NCBI RefSeq assembly: GCF_004965515.1
Contig: NZ_SSHH01000001.1
Location: forward strand, 124,001 to 188,000
Origin: Alteraurantiacibacter aquimixticola
GTDB taxonomy: Bacteria > Pseudomonadota > Alphaproteobacteria > Sphingomonadales > Sphingomonadaceae
Direction of reading: 5' to 3'
DNA length: 64,000 nt
The notes under the pieces are model-generated. The model did not search any database. It was not told the origin of the DNA and was given only the letters and a program-made list of their open reading frames with translations. The position numbers and the translations under genes were made by a program. This document shows, in pieces, positions 8,813 to 17,013 of this stretch; within the stretch, counting starts at the first letter, position 1; the number at the start of each line of letters is the position of its first letter.

Positions 8813-9119
8813 TCCTGTCCCCCCAAGTTTGCCTCCGGCCGCCAAAACGACTGGTTGCAGGACGACCCCTTATCGCCCTTTGCCGCCAACGGCCAGCGCC
8901 CCCGCGCTCACCCCCGGCATGCCCATAGCAAACCTGGAGCGCGCTTGTCAGCCTGATTGCTCGGCTTTGCGCACGCAGTACCAGCCAGCGGAAGAGAGCC
9001 CGGCCTTTATTTCGCGGCGCGGACATGGTCTTGTCCCGCCCGGATCAAATGGGGACGAGTCGCGCAGGGCCCGAATGGTCGGCCTTGCCCAGGCGTTCCC
9101 AATCTTGGGGGGAAGAACA
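8813..9119. promoter_or_regulatory. Divergent intergenic region between the cytochrome operon and gdhA
   Basis: This 307-base gap must carry the promoters for the leftward cytochrome operon and the rightward gdhA. No convincing -35/-10 pair, operator palindrome or FNR-type box was picked out by eye. A longer reading of gdhA upstream into this gap is rejected because its residues have no family similarity. Confidence 0.4.
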
Positions 9120-10475
9120 ATGGCCGTATCCGATCACGTCGATTTTCCGACATTCATGGAGGGTGTGAAGAAGCGCAATCCGGGGCAGCCCGAATTCGTC
9201 CAGGCGGTGCAGGAAGTGGCGCAGGACATCTTCGATTTCATCGGGGACAAGGAGGAATATCACGAGGCGCAGATCCTGCGCCGGATTGCCGAGCCGGACC
9301 GGGTGGTCAGCTTCCGCGTCTGCTGGGAGGATGACAATCACTGCATCCGCGTGCAGCGCGGCTGGCGGGTGCAGAACAACAATGCCATCGGTCCTTACAA
9401 GGGCGGCATCCGCTTCCATCCCAGCGTCACCGAAAGCGTGCTGAAGTTCCTCGCTTTCGAGCAGACCTTCAAGAACTCGCTGACGGGCCTGCCGATGGGC
9501 GGCGGCAAGGGCGGCGCGAACTTCAATCCGCGCGGCAAGTCGGACAGCGAAGTGATGCGCTTCTGCCAGGCCTTCATGACCGAACTCTATCGCCATATCG
9601 GCCCCGATACGGACGTACCGGCGGGCGATATCGGCGTGGGAGCGCGCGAGATCGGCTACATGTTCGGCCAGTACAAGCGGATCACCAATCGCTGGGAAGG
9701 CGTGCTGACGGGCAAGGCCACCGAATATGGCGGATCGCAGATGCGGCCCGAGGCGACGGGCTATGGCGCGGTCTATTTCATGCAGAACATGCTCAAGCAC
9801 CAGGGCATGGACGTGGAAGGCCACACGGCGGTGATTTCCGGCTCGGGCAATGTCGCCACCCATGCGGCGGAGAAGATCGTCCAGCTGGGCGGCAAGGTGC
9901 TGACCCTCTCCGACAGCGGCGGCTTCATCCATGACCCCGACGGTATCGATCAGGAAAGGATCGACTGGGTGAAGCAACTCAAGAATGTGCGCCGGGGCCG
10001 CATCTCGGAATATGCCGACCATTTCACCAATGCCACTTTCCACGAAGGCAAGCGCCCGTGGGACGTTCCGTGCGACCTGGCGCTACCCTGCGCGACGCAG
10101 AACGAGCTGAACGAGGAAGAGGCGAAGGAGCTGGTGGCGAACGGCGTGAAGGCCGTCTCCGAAGGCGCCAACATGCCCACCACGCTGGAAGGCGTGAAGG
10201 TCTTCCACGATGCCAAGATCATGTACGGCCCCGGCAAGGCGGCCAATGCTGGCGGCGTCGCGGTCTCAGGCCTCGAGATGAGCCAGAACTCCGAACGCAT
10301 CAGCTGGAACCATGAGCGGCTGGGCGAAATGCTGACCGAGCTGATGGAAGGCATCCACGGCAAATGCGTGGAATATGGCAAGCAGGACGGCGGCTATGTC
10401 GACTATGTGAAGGGCGCTAATATCGCCGGCTTCAAGAAGGTCGCCGACGCGATGCTGGCTTTCGGGGTGGTGTAG
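9120..10475 (+). CDS. gdhA: NADP-type hexameric glutamate dehydrogenase
   Basis: Catalyses reversible reductive amination of 2-oxoglutarate to glutamate in the cytoplasm, an ammonium-assimilation and anaplerotic step. The 451-residue length matches the hexameric short-chain enzymes of bacteria. Visible signatures are the substrate-binding segment GPYKGGIRFHPSV, the catalytic-lysine segment LPMGGGKGGANFNP, the aspartate segment DVPAGDIGVGAREIGYM, and the Rossmann glycines VISGSGNVATHAAEK. The ATG at 9120 follows a GGGGGGAAGAAC purine-rich ribosome site; a much longer in-frame reading upstream is not supported. It is monocistronic, with a 9-bp-stem hairpin after the stop facing the convergent manA. 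Cofactor preference (NADP) is inferred from the family and not proven here. Confidence 0.96.
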   Translation: MAVSDHVDFPTFMEGVKKRNPGQPEFVQAVQEVAQDIFDFIGDKEEYHEAQILRRIAEPDRVVSFRVCWEDDNHCIRVQRGWRVQNNNAIGPYKGGIRFHPSVTESVLKFLAFEQTFKNSLTGLPMGGGKGGANFNPRGKSDSEVMRFCQAFMTELYRHIGPDTDVPAGDIGVGAREIGYMFGQYKRITNRWEGVLTGKATEYGGSQMRPEATGYGAVYFMQNMLKHQGMDVEGHTAVISGSGNVATHAAEKIVQLGGKVLTLSDSGGFIHDPDGIDQERIDWVKQLKNVRRGRISEYADHFTNATFHEGKRPWDVPCDLALPCATQNELNEEEAKELVANGVKAVSEGANMPTTLEGVKVFHDAKIMYGPGKAANAGGVAVSGLEMSQNSERISWNHERLGEMLTELMEGIHGKCVEYGKQDGGYVDYVKGANIAGFKKVADAMLAFGVV

Positions 10476-10479
10476 AAAT

Positions 10480-10512
10480 CATCCTCCCCATGCCTTCGGC
10501 ACAGGGAGGATG
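10480..10512. terminator. Bidirectional stem-loop between gdhA and manA
   Basis: CATCCTCCC (10480-10488) pairs perfectly with GGGAGGATG (10504-10512) around a 15-base loop that itself contains TGCC..GGCA. It lies between convergent genes. There is no long T tract, so termination strength is uncertain. It shares the CTCCC/GGGAG core with the hairpin at 15822-15854. Confidence 0.6.
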
Positions 10513-10519
10513 AACTCTC

Positions 10520-11320
10520 CTAGAGGGGCGCCGTCACCAGCGCCTTTCCATCGGGTGCGAAGGTGGTGCTCGCCAGGTCGGGCGCAAGCGCGCACTGGCC
10601 GGGGCGCACCACTTCGCCCGCCACCAGCACCTCGCCCTTCATCGGGATGACCAGCAGCCTGCCGGAATAGCTGTAGAGCAGCTTTTCGTCCGGGATACCG
10701 TCCACCAGGTCGAGCCGGAAGAAGGGCCCGTCGACCAGCGACTGGTGCCCGTTCGCTGCGAGTATCCGGTGCAGTTCGTCGGGATAATACTCGCCCTTTG
10801 CCACCGCCATGCCTTGCTCAAGGTGCAGCTCGCGCGGACGGCCATAGTCGTAGAGGCGATAGGTGATGTCCGAATTCTGCTGGATCTCGATGATAGAGAC
10901 GCCCGGCCCGATCGCGTGAACGGTATTGGCGGGGATGTAGAAGAAATCGCCTGGCCCCACTTCGTGCCAGACCAGCATGTCCTCGATCGACCCGTCCAGC
11001 GCGGCCGCGCGCATCGTGTCGGCATCGACAGGTTCATGGAAGCCGATGCCGAGCGTCGCGCCCGGCTCGGCATCGACCACCAGCCAGCATTCCTCCTTGC
11101 CCTGCCGGCCCTTGCCCGAAGCCTCGGCTTGGTCGTCCGACGGGTGGCACTGGATCGAGAGTTTCTCCGAGGTGAAAATGTACTTCACCAGCAGTTCGGG
11201 CAGCTCGGGCGGCGGCTCGAACCAGATCTCGCCGATCTTCGTGTCGGGAATGGAGGTGAACGGCGCGGGCAAAAGCTCGCGGCCCCAGACCTTATCGACC
11301 GTGCGGGTGGGGAGGATCAT
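10520..11320 (-). CDS. manA: Class I mannose-6-phosphate isomerase family protein
   Basis: Zinc-dependent phosphomannose isomerase family, which interconverts mannose-6-phosphate and fructose-6-phosphate to feed GDP-mannose and polysaccharide synthesis. The protein is 266 residues, the short class I form. Metal-site signatures are visible: IQCHPSDDQA with the ligand His, and the later cupin segment YIPANTVHAIGPG followed by IIEIQQNSDITYRLYDY, typical of the family. The start is ATG at 11320, which overlaps the stop of the upstream oxidoreductase as ATGA, so the two are probably translated together. The extra N-terminal residues of a longer reading lie inside the upstream gene and are unlikely. 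Substrate specificity within the family cannot be settled by eye. Confidence 0.88.
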   Translation of the reverse strand: MILPTRTVDKVWGRELLPAPFTSIPDTKIGEIWFEPPPELPELLVKYIFTSEKLSIQCHPSDDQAEASGKGRQGKEECWLVVDAEPGATLGIGFHEPVDADTMRAAALDGSIEDMLVWHEVGPGDFFYIPANTVHAIGPGVSIIEIQQNSDITYRLYDYGRPRELHLEQGMAVAKGEYYPDELHRILAANGHQSLVDGPFFRLDLVDGIPDEKLLYSYSGRLLVIPMKGEVLVAGEVVRPGQCALAPDLASTTFAPDGKALVTAPL

Positions 11321-12456
11321 GCCGCACCCGCCCCGGCATGCGCCTCTTCGACGATGGACAGGTCCCATTCGAGCTTGCCGAGATCGTCGCGCCTGAAGGT
11401 GCGGATGGCGTCGTAATCGCCCGCCTCCACCTTCTTCACGAAATCGGGATCGCCGATCAGCGCGCGGCCTACCGCCACCATGTCGAATTCACCTGCTTCC
11501 ATTCTCGTCGCCAAGTCCTCTAACGCAACCGCCACGCGCGGGCCTGGATCGACCTCTTCCATGAAGACGTCCATCACATCTGTATCGAGACCGACTGAAC
11601 CGACGGTGATCACCGGCAGGCCGCCGCCCGCCTTGGTCCATCCGGCAAGGTTGCGCTCATCGCCATCCCATTCGGCTTCCCAGAAGCGGCGGGTGGAGGC
11701 GTGGAGCACGTCGACGCCAGCATCGCGGAAGATCGTCGCCATTTCCGCCAGCTCTTCCGGAGTGGGCGCGACGCGCGCCGCGTAGTCCACTTCCTTCCAT
11801 TGCGAGAAGCGCAGCGAGATCAGGAAATCGGGCCCGCATTCGGCGCGGATGGCGGCGACGATCTCCGCCGGGAAGCGCGCGCGATGGGCGATCAGCGGGC
11901 CGCCATAGCCATCCTCGCGTATATTGGAGCCGTGCCACAGGAACTGGTCGAGGAAATAGCCATGCGCTGCATGCACCTCGACCCCGCAAGCGCCGATGCC
12001 CTGCGCGATCTTCGCTGAGCGGACGAAGCCGTCGCGGATCTGAGCCAGCTCGTCCAAGGTCGCGGCGCGGCCGCTTTCCTTGCCCGGATGGGCGAGGCCA
12101 GATGCGCTCAGCGCCTTCCCATCGGTGCGCATTGCGCCCTCGTGCCACAGCTGCAGCATCATCTCGCCGCCCGCCGCGAGCACTTCCTTCACGCAATGCG
12201 CCCAGGCGTCGCGCGTCGAGGCATTGATATGCGCGCTGGTCGGCTGGACGGTGGCGGAGGGGTGGTCGATCGCCGCGCTCTCCCCGATGATCAGCGCGGT
12301 GCCGCCTTCGGTCCGGCGGCGGTAATAGGCGGCCAGGTCTGCCGAAGGCGCGCCGCCCTCGCACATGCCGCGCTGCATCGCCGGCATGACCCAGCGATTG
12401 CGGAAAGCGGTGGCGTTCAAAGTCACCGGTGTGAACAGGATTGATGGGTTGGTCAT
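11317..12456 (-). CDS. NADH:flavin oxidoreductase, Old Yellow Enzyme family
   Basis: FMN-dependent TIM-barrel ene-reductase of 379 residues. It begins FTPVTLNATAFRNRWVMPAM, the usual OYE opening, and carries the flavin/substrate His pair in GVEVHAAHGYFLDQFLW. It also has the NIREDGYGG segment, the RFSQWKEVDY barrel strand, and a C-terminal DMVAVGRALIGDPDF phosphate-binding region. Such enzymes reduce activated C=C bonds (enones, nitro-compounds) with NAD(P)H in the cytoplasm; the natural substrate is unknown. The gene overlaps manA by four bases (ATGA), and is divergent from the TauE/SafE gene. The functional link to manA is not obvious and could be only co-expression. Confidence 0.93.
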   Translation of the reverse strand: MTNPSILFTPVTLNATAFRNRWVMPAMQRGMCEGGAPSADLAAYYRRRTEGGTALIIGESAAIDHPSATVQPTSAHINASTRDAWAHCVKEVLAAGGEMMLQLWHEGAMRTDGKALSASGLAHPGKESGRAATLDELAQIRDGFVRSAKIAQGIGACGVEVHAAHGYFLDQFLWHGSNIREDGYGGPLIAHRARFPAEIVAAIRAECGPDFLISLRFSQWKEVDYAARVAPTPEELAEMATIFRDAGVDVLHASTRRFWEAEWDGDERNLAGWTKAGGGLPVITVGSVGLDTDVMDVFMEEVDPGPRVAVALEDLATRMEAGEFDMVAVGRALIGDPDFVKKVEAGDYDAIRTFRRDDLGKLEWDLSIVEEAHAGAGAA

Positions 12457-12576
12457 GCCCCCTCTTGTGCTGCGTGGGTGAGCCCTTGGTCCATGCCGTC
12501 ATTTGTAATCGAGTGTCGCAAAATAGCCAGCAATGCACAAAACGACTCGATTTTGCTGCATTGCAGCGTAGAACAA

Positions 12577-13401
12577 GTGTCCGTGACAGGCGACAGTTCC
12601 CTGCTGCTACCGATAGCCGCGCTCCTCGCAGCAGGGGCGGGGGCCGGTTTTGCCGGCGGGTTGTTCGGCATTGGCGGCGGCTTCGTGGTCGTTCCCGCTC
12701 TGGTGCTTATCCTGCCGATGATGGGTGCGCAGCCGGACCAGATCACCCATATCGCCATCGGCACGTCGCTGGCGACGATCATCTTCACTTCGCTCCGTTC
12801 GGTCAAAAGCCATGCGTTGCGCAATTCGGTCGATTTCGAAGTGCTCAAGAGCTGGGCGCCATGGGTCGTGGGCGGCACTGTGCTGGGCGCGGCGATTGCC
12901 GACTTTGTGTCGAGTGGCACGCTGGCGCTGATCTTCGGCGTGGGCGTGCTGGCTTTCGCGCTGCATTTCCTCGCGCCGCGCATTCATGACCGGCAGCTGC
13001 TGGAGGCGATGCCTGGCGGCGCGGCCAAGGTGAGCCTGGCGGGCGGCCTGGGCCTGCTTTCCAGCCTGCTCGGCATTGGCGGCGGCACGATCACCACCAT
13101 GGTGATGACATTGTGCGGCACGCCCATCCACCGCGCTATCGGCACGGCGAGCGGCATGGGCGCGATCATCGCGCTTCCCGGCACGATCGGCTTCATCATC
13201 ATCGGCTTTGCAGAGCCCGGCCTGCCCGCCGGATCGTTCGGCTATGTCAATTGGCCCGCCGCGATCGGCATTGTCGCCACATCGGTGCTGTTCGCACCTC
13301 TGGGCGTAGCGGCGGCACACAAGCTCAGCCCGCGCGTGTTGCGGCTGGTTTTCGGAATTTACCTGATCGTGGTCGGGGTGACCATGATTGCCAACCAATA
13401 G
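12577..13401 (+). CDS. Sulfite exporter TauE/SafE (TSUP) family membrane protein
   Basis: Integral inner-membrane transporter of about 274 residues with seven to eight predicted helices. The family's two repeated signatures are present: GGLFGIGGGFVVVPAL near the N-terminus, and LLGIGGGTITTMVM in the second half. TSUP proteins move sulfite, sulfonates or other organic anions; the substrate here is unknown. The GTG at 12577 is chosen because the hydrophobic segment starts soon after. GTG at 12583 or the ATG at 12478 are alternatives, the latter leaving little room for promoters. The next gene, a Tat-exported aminotransferase, starts 31 bases downstream in the same direction, so they may share a transcript. 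Confidence 0.87.
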   Translation: MSVTGDSSLLLPIAALLAAGAGAGFAGGLFGIGGGFVVVPALVLILPMMGAQPDQITHIAIGTSLATIIFTSLRSVKSHALRNSVDFEVLKSWAPWVVGGTVLGAAIADFVSSGTLALIFGVGVLAFALHFLAPRIHDRQLLEAMPGGAAKVSLAGGLGLLSSLLGIGGGTITTMVMTLCGTPIHRAIGTASGMGAIIALPGTIGFIIIGFAEPGLPAGSFGYVNWPAAIGIVATSVLFAPLGVAAAHKLSPRVLRLVFGIYLIVVGVTMIANQ

Positions 13402-13432
13402 GGATCGCCAACCAGTAAGAAGGAGACGAAAC

Positions 13433-14560
13433 ATGGATATTGCGCGCAGGACTTTCCTTGCCGGGAGTGCGGCTGCGGCCGGACTTGCCGCCACCCTTGC
13501 CACCCGCGCGAGCGCGCAATCCACGCCGTCTCCCGCCGCCCTGTTCGGTCCGCCGGAGGGCCAAGCGCTGCTTTCGCGCAACGAAAACCCCTATGGCCCC
13601 GCGCCTTCCGCGCTGCAGGCGATTGCAGAGGCATCGTCCAATGGCTGCTACTATGCGGACCGCGGCCTGGCCCGGCTGGGCGAGATGATCGCCGAGCGCA
13701 ATGGCGTCTCGCCTTCGCAAGTCGTCGTGGGCGCGGGATCGACCGAGATCCTCTCCGCCATATCGCTCGCCTGGGGCGCGAAGGGCGCGATACTGTGTCC
13801 CGGCCTCTTCTGGGACGCGACCGTGCGTTACGGTGAGCGCCAGGGCGTGGACGTGATCCGTGTCCCGCTGGACTCCGAAATGCAGGTCGACATTGCCGGG
13901 ATCGAGGCGGCGTTCGGCGAGAACGTGTCGCTTGTGCAGATCTGCAATCCCAACAATCCCACCGGCATGCTGGTGGATGGCGCGGCCCTTCGGCGGCTGG
14001 CCGCGCAAGTCACGCCCACGGCGACCTTGCTGGTGGACGAAGCGTATAATGAACTGACCGACGATCCGGAGGGCAATTCCGTCCTCGAGCTGGTCAAGGC
14101 CGGGCAGGACGTTATCGTCTGCCGCACCTTCTCCAAGATCTACGGCATGGCGGGCATGCGCGTTGGCTATGCCATCACCAGCGAGGAAAACGCTGCGTTG
14201 ATCCGCAGCCACCAGATGAGCTTCGGCGGCAATGTCGCCGGGCTGGCAGGCGCGATCGCCAGCTATAACGACACGGGCTTTCTCGCCTTCAGCAAGGAGC
14301 GCGTGACCGAAGGGCGCGAGATGATCTACGACGCAATTGCGCGCTCGGGCCTGACTGCGCTGCCAAGCCAGACCAACTTCGTCTATGTCGTGGTGGAGGA
14401 TGCCGATGCGGTGCAGGCTGCAATGGCAAACCGCGGAGTCATGATCCGCGGCGCCTATGGTCCATGGACCCAGTTCTCGCGCGTCAGCTGCGGCAGACTG
14501 GAGGATGTCGCCCGCTATGCTGCGGCGCTGCCGGAAGTCATCGGCGAAGTGCAAGGATAA
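13433..14560 (+). CDS. Tat-exported HisC-like PLP-dependent aminotransferase
   Basis: Class I/II fold aminotransferase of 375 residues, closest in style to histidinol-phosphate/aromatic aminotransferases. It has NPNNPTG near residue 175, the PLP lysine in RTFSKIYGMAGMRVGY, and the C-terminal Arg in FSRVSCGRLED. The N-terminus is a classic twin-arginine signal (MDIARRTFLAGSA... ending ASAQ), so the folded holoenzyme should be exported to the periplasm. The start ATG at 13433 follows AAGGAG. It lies between a TSUP transporter and a secreted NHL propeller gene 18 bases downstream, suggesting a small extracytoplasmic amine module. A cytosolic histidine-biosynthesis role is unlikely given the signal peptide. 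Confidence 0.9.
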   Translation: MDIARRTFLAGSAAAAGLAATLATRASAQSTPSPAALFGPPEGQALLSRNENPYGPAPSALQAIAEASSNGCYYADRGLARLGEMIAERNGVSPSQVVVGAGSTEILSAISLAWGAKGAILCPGLFWDATVRYGERQGVDVIRVPLDSEMQVDIAGIEAAFGENVSLVQICNPNNPTGMLVDGAALRRLAAQVTPTATLLVDEAYNELTDDPEGNSVLELVKAGQDVIVCRTFSKIYGMAGMRVGYAITSEENAALIRSHQMSFGGNVAGLAGAIASYNDTGFLAFSKERVTEGREMIYDAIARSGLTALPSQTNFVYVVVEDADAVQAAMANRGVMIRGAYGPWTQFSRVSCGRLEDVARYAAALPEVIGEVQG

Positions 14561-14578
14561 CACAAAGAGAGGATCACA

Positions 14579-15814
14579 ATGGGAGACACGAAGATGCGAA
14601 GGACCCCGCTGGCCGCCGGGGCGGCCACACTTGGCCTGCTGGCGGCCACGCCCGCCACGGCCGATGTGCTGGTGCCGGTCGAAAGCGAGCGGCTGAGCGA
14701 TGCGGTACCGGTCCCGACTTTCGAGGCCGATGCCAGCTGGCCGCGCCTGCCGGAGGACATGATCCTGGGCCAGTCGCCGGGCCTCGCCGTGGACCGGGAC
14801 GACAATATCTGGGTGCTCACCCGCCCCAATTCATTGGGTTTTACCGATACCGGTCTCGATAGCGGGATAAGCTCCGCCTGCTGCGCCGCCCCGCCGCATG
14901 TGCTGCAGTTCGACCAGGAGGGGAATCTCTTGCGCAGCTGGGGCGGCACCGACCTCGCGCCGGGGGACGGCGTGGTGGAGGGCCAGGGCCCCGACGCCAC
15001 CGAGACGGGCGACGAGCAATGGCCCGCCAATGTCCACGGCCTCTATGTCGATGAGAACATGAATGTCTGGATCGGCGGCAATGGCAATGGCGACCATGTG
15101 GTGCTGCAATTCACCGCCGATGGCGAATATCTCCGCCAGATCGGCACGCGCCAGCAAACCGATGGCAATATGAGCGAGGAGTTCCTCGGCAATCCTGCCG
15201 ATATCAGCGTGAATGGCGACAGCGTGCTGGTGGCCGATGGCTATATCAACAAGCGCATTGCCGAATTCGGGCTGGAGAACCTCGGCTTCCAGCACCTGTG
15301 GGGTGCCTATGGCGCCGACCCTGATGGCGGAACGCGTGAGGGGAATTTCGACCAGAGCCAGGCGGCCAGCACCGGCGATGGCGGGCCGAACCCGGAAAGC
15401 ACGGCCTTTGGCGACATCGTCCATTGCGTGGTGCGCGGGCCGGAAGACACGATCTATGTCTGCGACCGGCGCAACAACCGCCTGCAGGTCTTCCGCGAAA
15501 CCGATGGTGGGGTGGAGTTCCTCGAAGACGTGGTGATCGCGCTGGAAACGGGCGGCACGCGCACCGCCAGCGATGTCGCCTTCAGCCCGGACGGCACCTA
15601 TGTCTATGTTGCCGACATGATGAACGGCCGCGTGTGGATACTGCTGCGCGAGACGCATGAGATCCTCGGCCATTTCGGCAAGAACGGGCGCTATCCCGGC
15701 CAATTCATCTGGCTGCACAGCGTGGATGTGGACAGCCAGGGCAATGTCTACACCACCGAGGTCAATACTGGCCGCCGCGTCCAGCGCTTCGTGCTGACGG
15801 GCTTCGAGGAGTAG
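14579..15814 (+). CDS. Secreted NHL-repeat beta-propeller protein (amidating-lyase-like)
   Basis: Predicted exported protein of 411 residues. A short charged N-terminus and Ala-rich core end near TPATA. The mature part is built of propeller blades of the type LAVDRDDNIWVLTR, LYVDENMNVWIGG, ISVNGDSVLVADGYINKRI, DTIYVCDRRNNRLQVF, VAFSPDGTYVYVADMMNGRV and VDVDSQGNVYTTE. This is the NHL pattern also seen in peptidyl-alpha-hydroxyglycine alpha-amidating lyase. A pair CCAAPPHV near residue 100 is notable. The ATG at 14579 has GAGAGGATCAC upstream; a second Met at codon 6 is possible. It probably works with the Tat-exported aminotransferase encoded just upstream; its reaction is unknown. Confidence 0.86.
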   Translation: MGDTKMRRTPLAAGAATLGLLAATPATADVLVPVESERLSDAVPVPTFEADASWPRLPEDMILGQSPGLAVDRDDNIWVLTRPNSLGFTDTGLDSGISSACCAAPPHVLQFDQEGNLLRSWGGTDLAPGDGVVEGQGPDATETGDEQWPANVHGLYVDENMNVWIGGNGNGDHVVLQFTADGEYLRQIGTRQQTDGNMSEEFLGNPADISVNGDSVLVADGYINKRIAEFGLENLGFQHLWGAYGADPDGGTREGNFDQSQAASTGDGGPNPESTAFGDIVHCVVRGPEDTIYVCDRRNNRLQVFRETDGGVEFLEDVVIALETGGTRTASDVAFSPDGTYVYVADMMNGRVWILLRETHEILGHFGKNGRYPGQFIWLHSVDVDSQGNVYTTEVNTGRRVQRFVLTGFEE

Positions 15815-15821
15815 GGCGAAA

Positions 15822-15854
15822 CTTCCTCCCTGTGTCGATGGCACAGGGAGGAAG
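15822..15854. terminator. Perfect 13-bp stem-loop between convergent genes
   Basis: CTTCCTCCCTGTG (15822-15834) is followed by a 7-base loop and CACAGGGAGGAAG (15842-15854). It sits between the convergent NHL and hydrolase genes and can serve both strands. There is no clear T run. It resembles the hairpin at 10480-10512 in its core and placement. Confidence 0.75.
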
Positions 15855-15859
15855 GGGCC

Positions 15860-16780
15860 TTACTCCGCCAGCACTTCCTCAAGAACCTCGGCAAAAGCCT
15901 CCGGCACATCGAGCATGATGAAGTGTCGCGAGGGACCGATGGGGGTGATCCTCACGCCCTCCAGCGCGGCATACTCGCCCGCATAGAATTCGCGCGCGAT
16001 CGGTTCGGTCGGATAGGGATCGGCGAAGGGCACCAGCACCGTCACCGGCGCGGTGATCTCGGCGATCCGTTCGCGCATATCGGTGGTGAGGTCTTCATAG
16101 ATGAGCTGCGCGGTCACGCGCTGGTCGGCAGCGGCGGACCATGCGGCCACTTTCGCGCGGCCTTCCTCGGATAGCGACTGGTTTGCGGTATTGGCGGCAA
16201 TCGCCTGCGGATCCGGTTCCGCATCGGCAGCGGCAAGCAATTGCGCGCGCATCATCGCCGCCTGCGGCTCGACCTGCGCCATCGCGATTTCCTGCCCCGG
16301 CGCGAAGACGGCGGCATACCAGGGCAGCGCATCGACGATCAGCAATTTGCCGGGGAGTGCGGGATGCTCGGCCGCCAGTATCAGCGAGATGAGCCCGCCC
16401 AGCGAATGGCCGACCAGCGCGGGGTGCTCCAGCCCTTCCGCCGCGATGTATTCCGCCAGTTCGTCGACGAGGTCATCGAGGATCGGCCCTTCGGAATTGG
16501 CCCCGGCAGGCTCGCCAAAGCCGCGGACCTGCAGCAAATGGAGGCGATAGCGGTCCTGCAATTGCTCGACCTGCGGCGCCCAGACATCGCGCGGAGTGGC
16601 AAGGCCGGGGATCAGGATCACGTCCGGGCCTTCACCGACAATCTCCACGCTGAAGCGGTCATACTCCACCTCTTGCGCAAGGACGGTGGAAGGGAAGGGC
16701 AGGCCGAGCAACAGGGCCAGCGCAAGCAGCAGGATGATGGGCGCACGAAGCCATGCGCCGCAATTGGCACGTTCAAACAT
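15860..16780 (-). CDS. Exported alpha/beta-hydrolase
   Basis: Predicted secreted or membrane-tethered alpha/beta-hydrolase of 306 residues. A hydrophobic segment (IILLLALALLLGLPF) ends near VLAQ. The fold signatures are in order: the oxyanion region VILIPGLATPRDVW, the nucleophile elbow VGHSLGGLISL (Ser), a late acidic loop VPFADPYPTEP, and the catalytic His in SRHFIMLD. The enzyme probably hydrolyses an ester or amide outside the cytoplasm; the substrate is not predictable. The ATG at 16780 follows AAAGGACAAGACG. It is 35 bases downstream of the XRE regulator gene on the same strand, so it could belong to that transcript. Confidence 0.88.
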   Translation of the reverse strand: MFERANCGAWLRAPIILLLALALLLGLPFPSTVLAQEVEYDRFSVEIVGEGPDVILIPGLATPRDVWAPQVEQLQDRYRLHLLQVRGFGEPAGANSEGPILDDLVDELAEYIAAEGLEHPALVGHSLGGLISLILAAEHPALPGKLLIVDALPWYAAVFAPGQEIAMAQVEPQAAMMRAQLLAAADAEPDPQAIAANTANQSLSEEGRAKVAAWSAAADQRVTAQLIYEDLTTDMRERIAEITAPVTVLVPFADPYPTEPIAREFYAGEYAALEGVRITPIGPSRHFIMLDVPEAFAEVLEEVLAE

Positions 16781-16815
16781 CGTCTTGTCCTTTCAGTCAG
16801 TCCCGCGCGTCAGCA

Positions 16816-17013
16816 CTAATCTTTGGCACGCAGGAAGATCTCTTCAATCGGCATTCCGAACACGTCGGAGAATGTGAAGGCGAGCGGGAGCGAGGGATCG
16901 TATTTCCCCGTCTCGATCGCGTTGACGCTTTGCCTGCTCACGCCCAGTGCATCGGCCAGGTCCTGCTGGCTCCAATTGCGCTCTGCTCGCAGGACTTTGA
17001 GGCGGTTCTTCAT
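16816..17013 (-). CDS. Small XRE-family transcriptional regulator
   Basis: A 65-residue cytoplasmic DNA-binding protein consisting almost only of a Cro/C1-type helix-turn-helix. It has LKVLRAERNWSQQDLADALG then VSRQSVNAIETGKYDPSLPLAF and a tail DVFGMPIEEIFLRAKD. This compact form is common next to small membrane proteins. ATG at 17013 overlaps the membrane gene's stop (ATGA), so they are translationally coupled. A 10-base inverted repeat over the upstream promoter (17679-17715) is a plausible autoregulatory operator. Longer readings upstream fall inside the partner gene and are rejected. Confidence 0.93.
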   Translation of the reverse strand: MKNRLKVLRAERNWSQQDLADALGVSRQSVNAIETGKYDPSLPLAFTFSDVFGMPIEEIFLRAKD

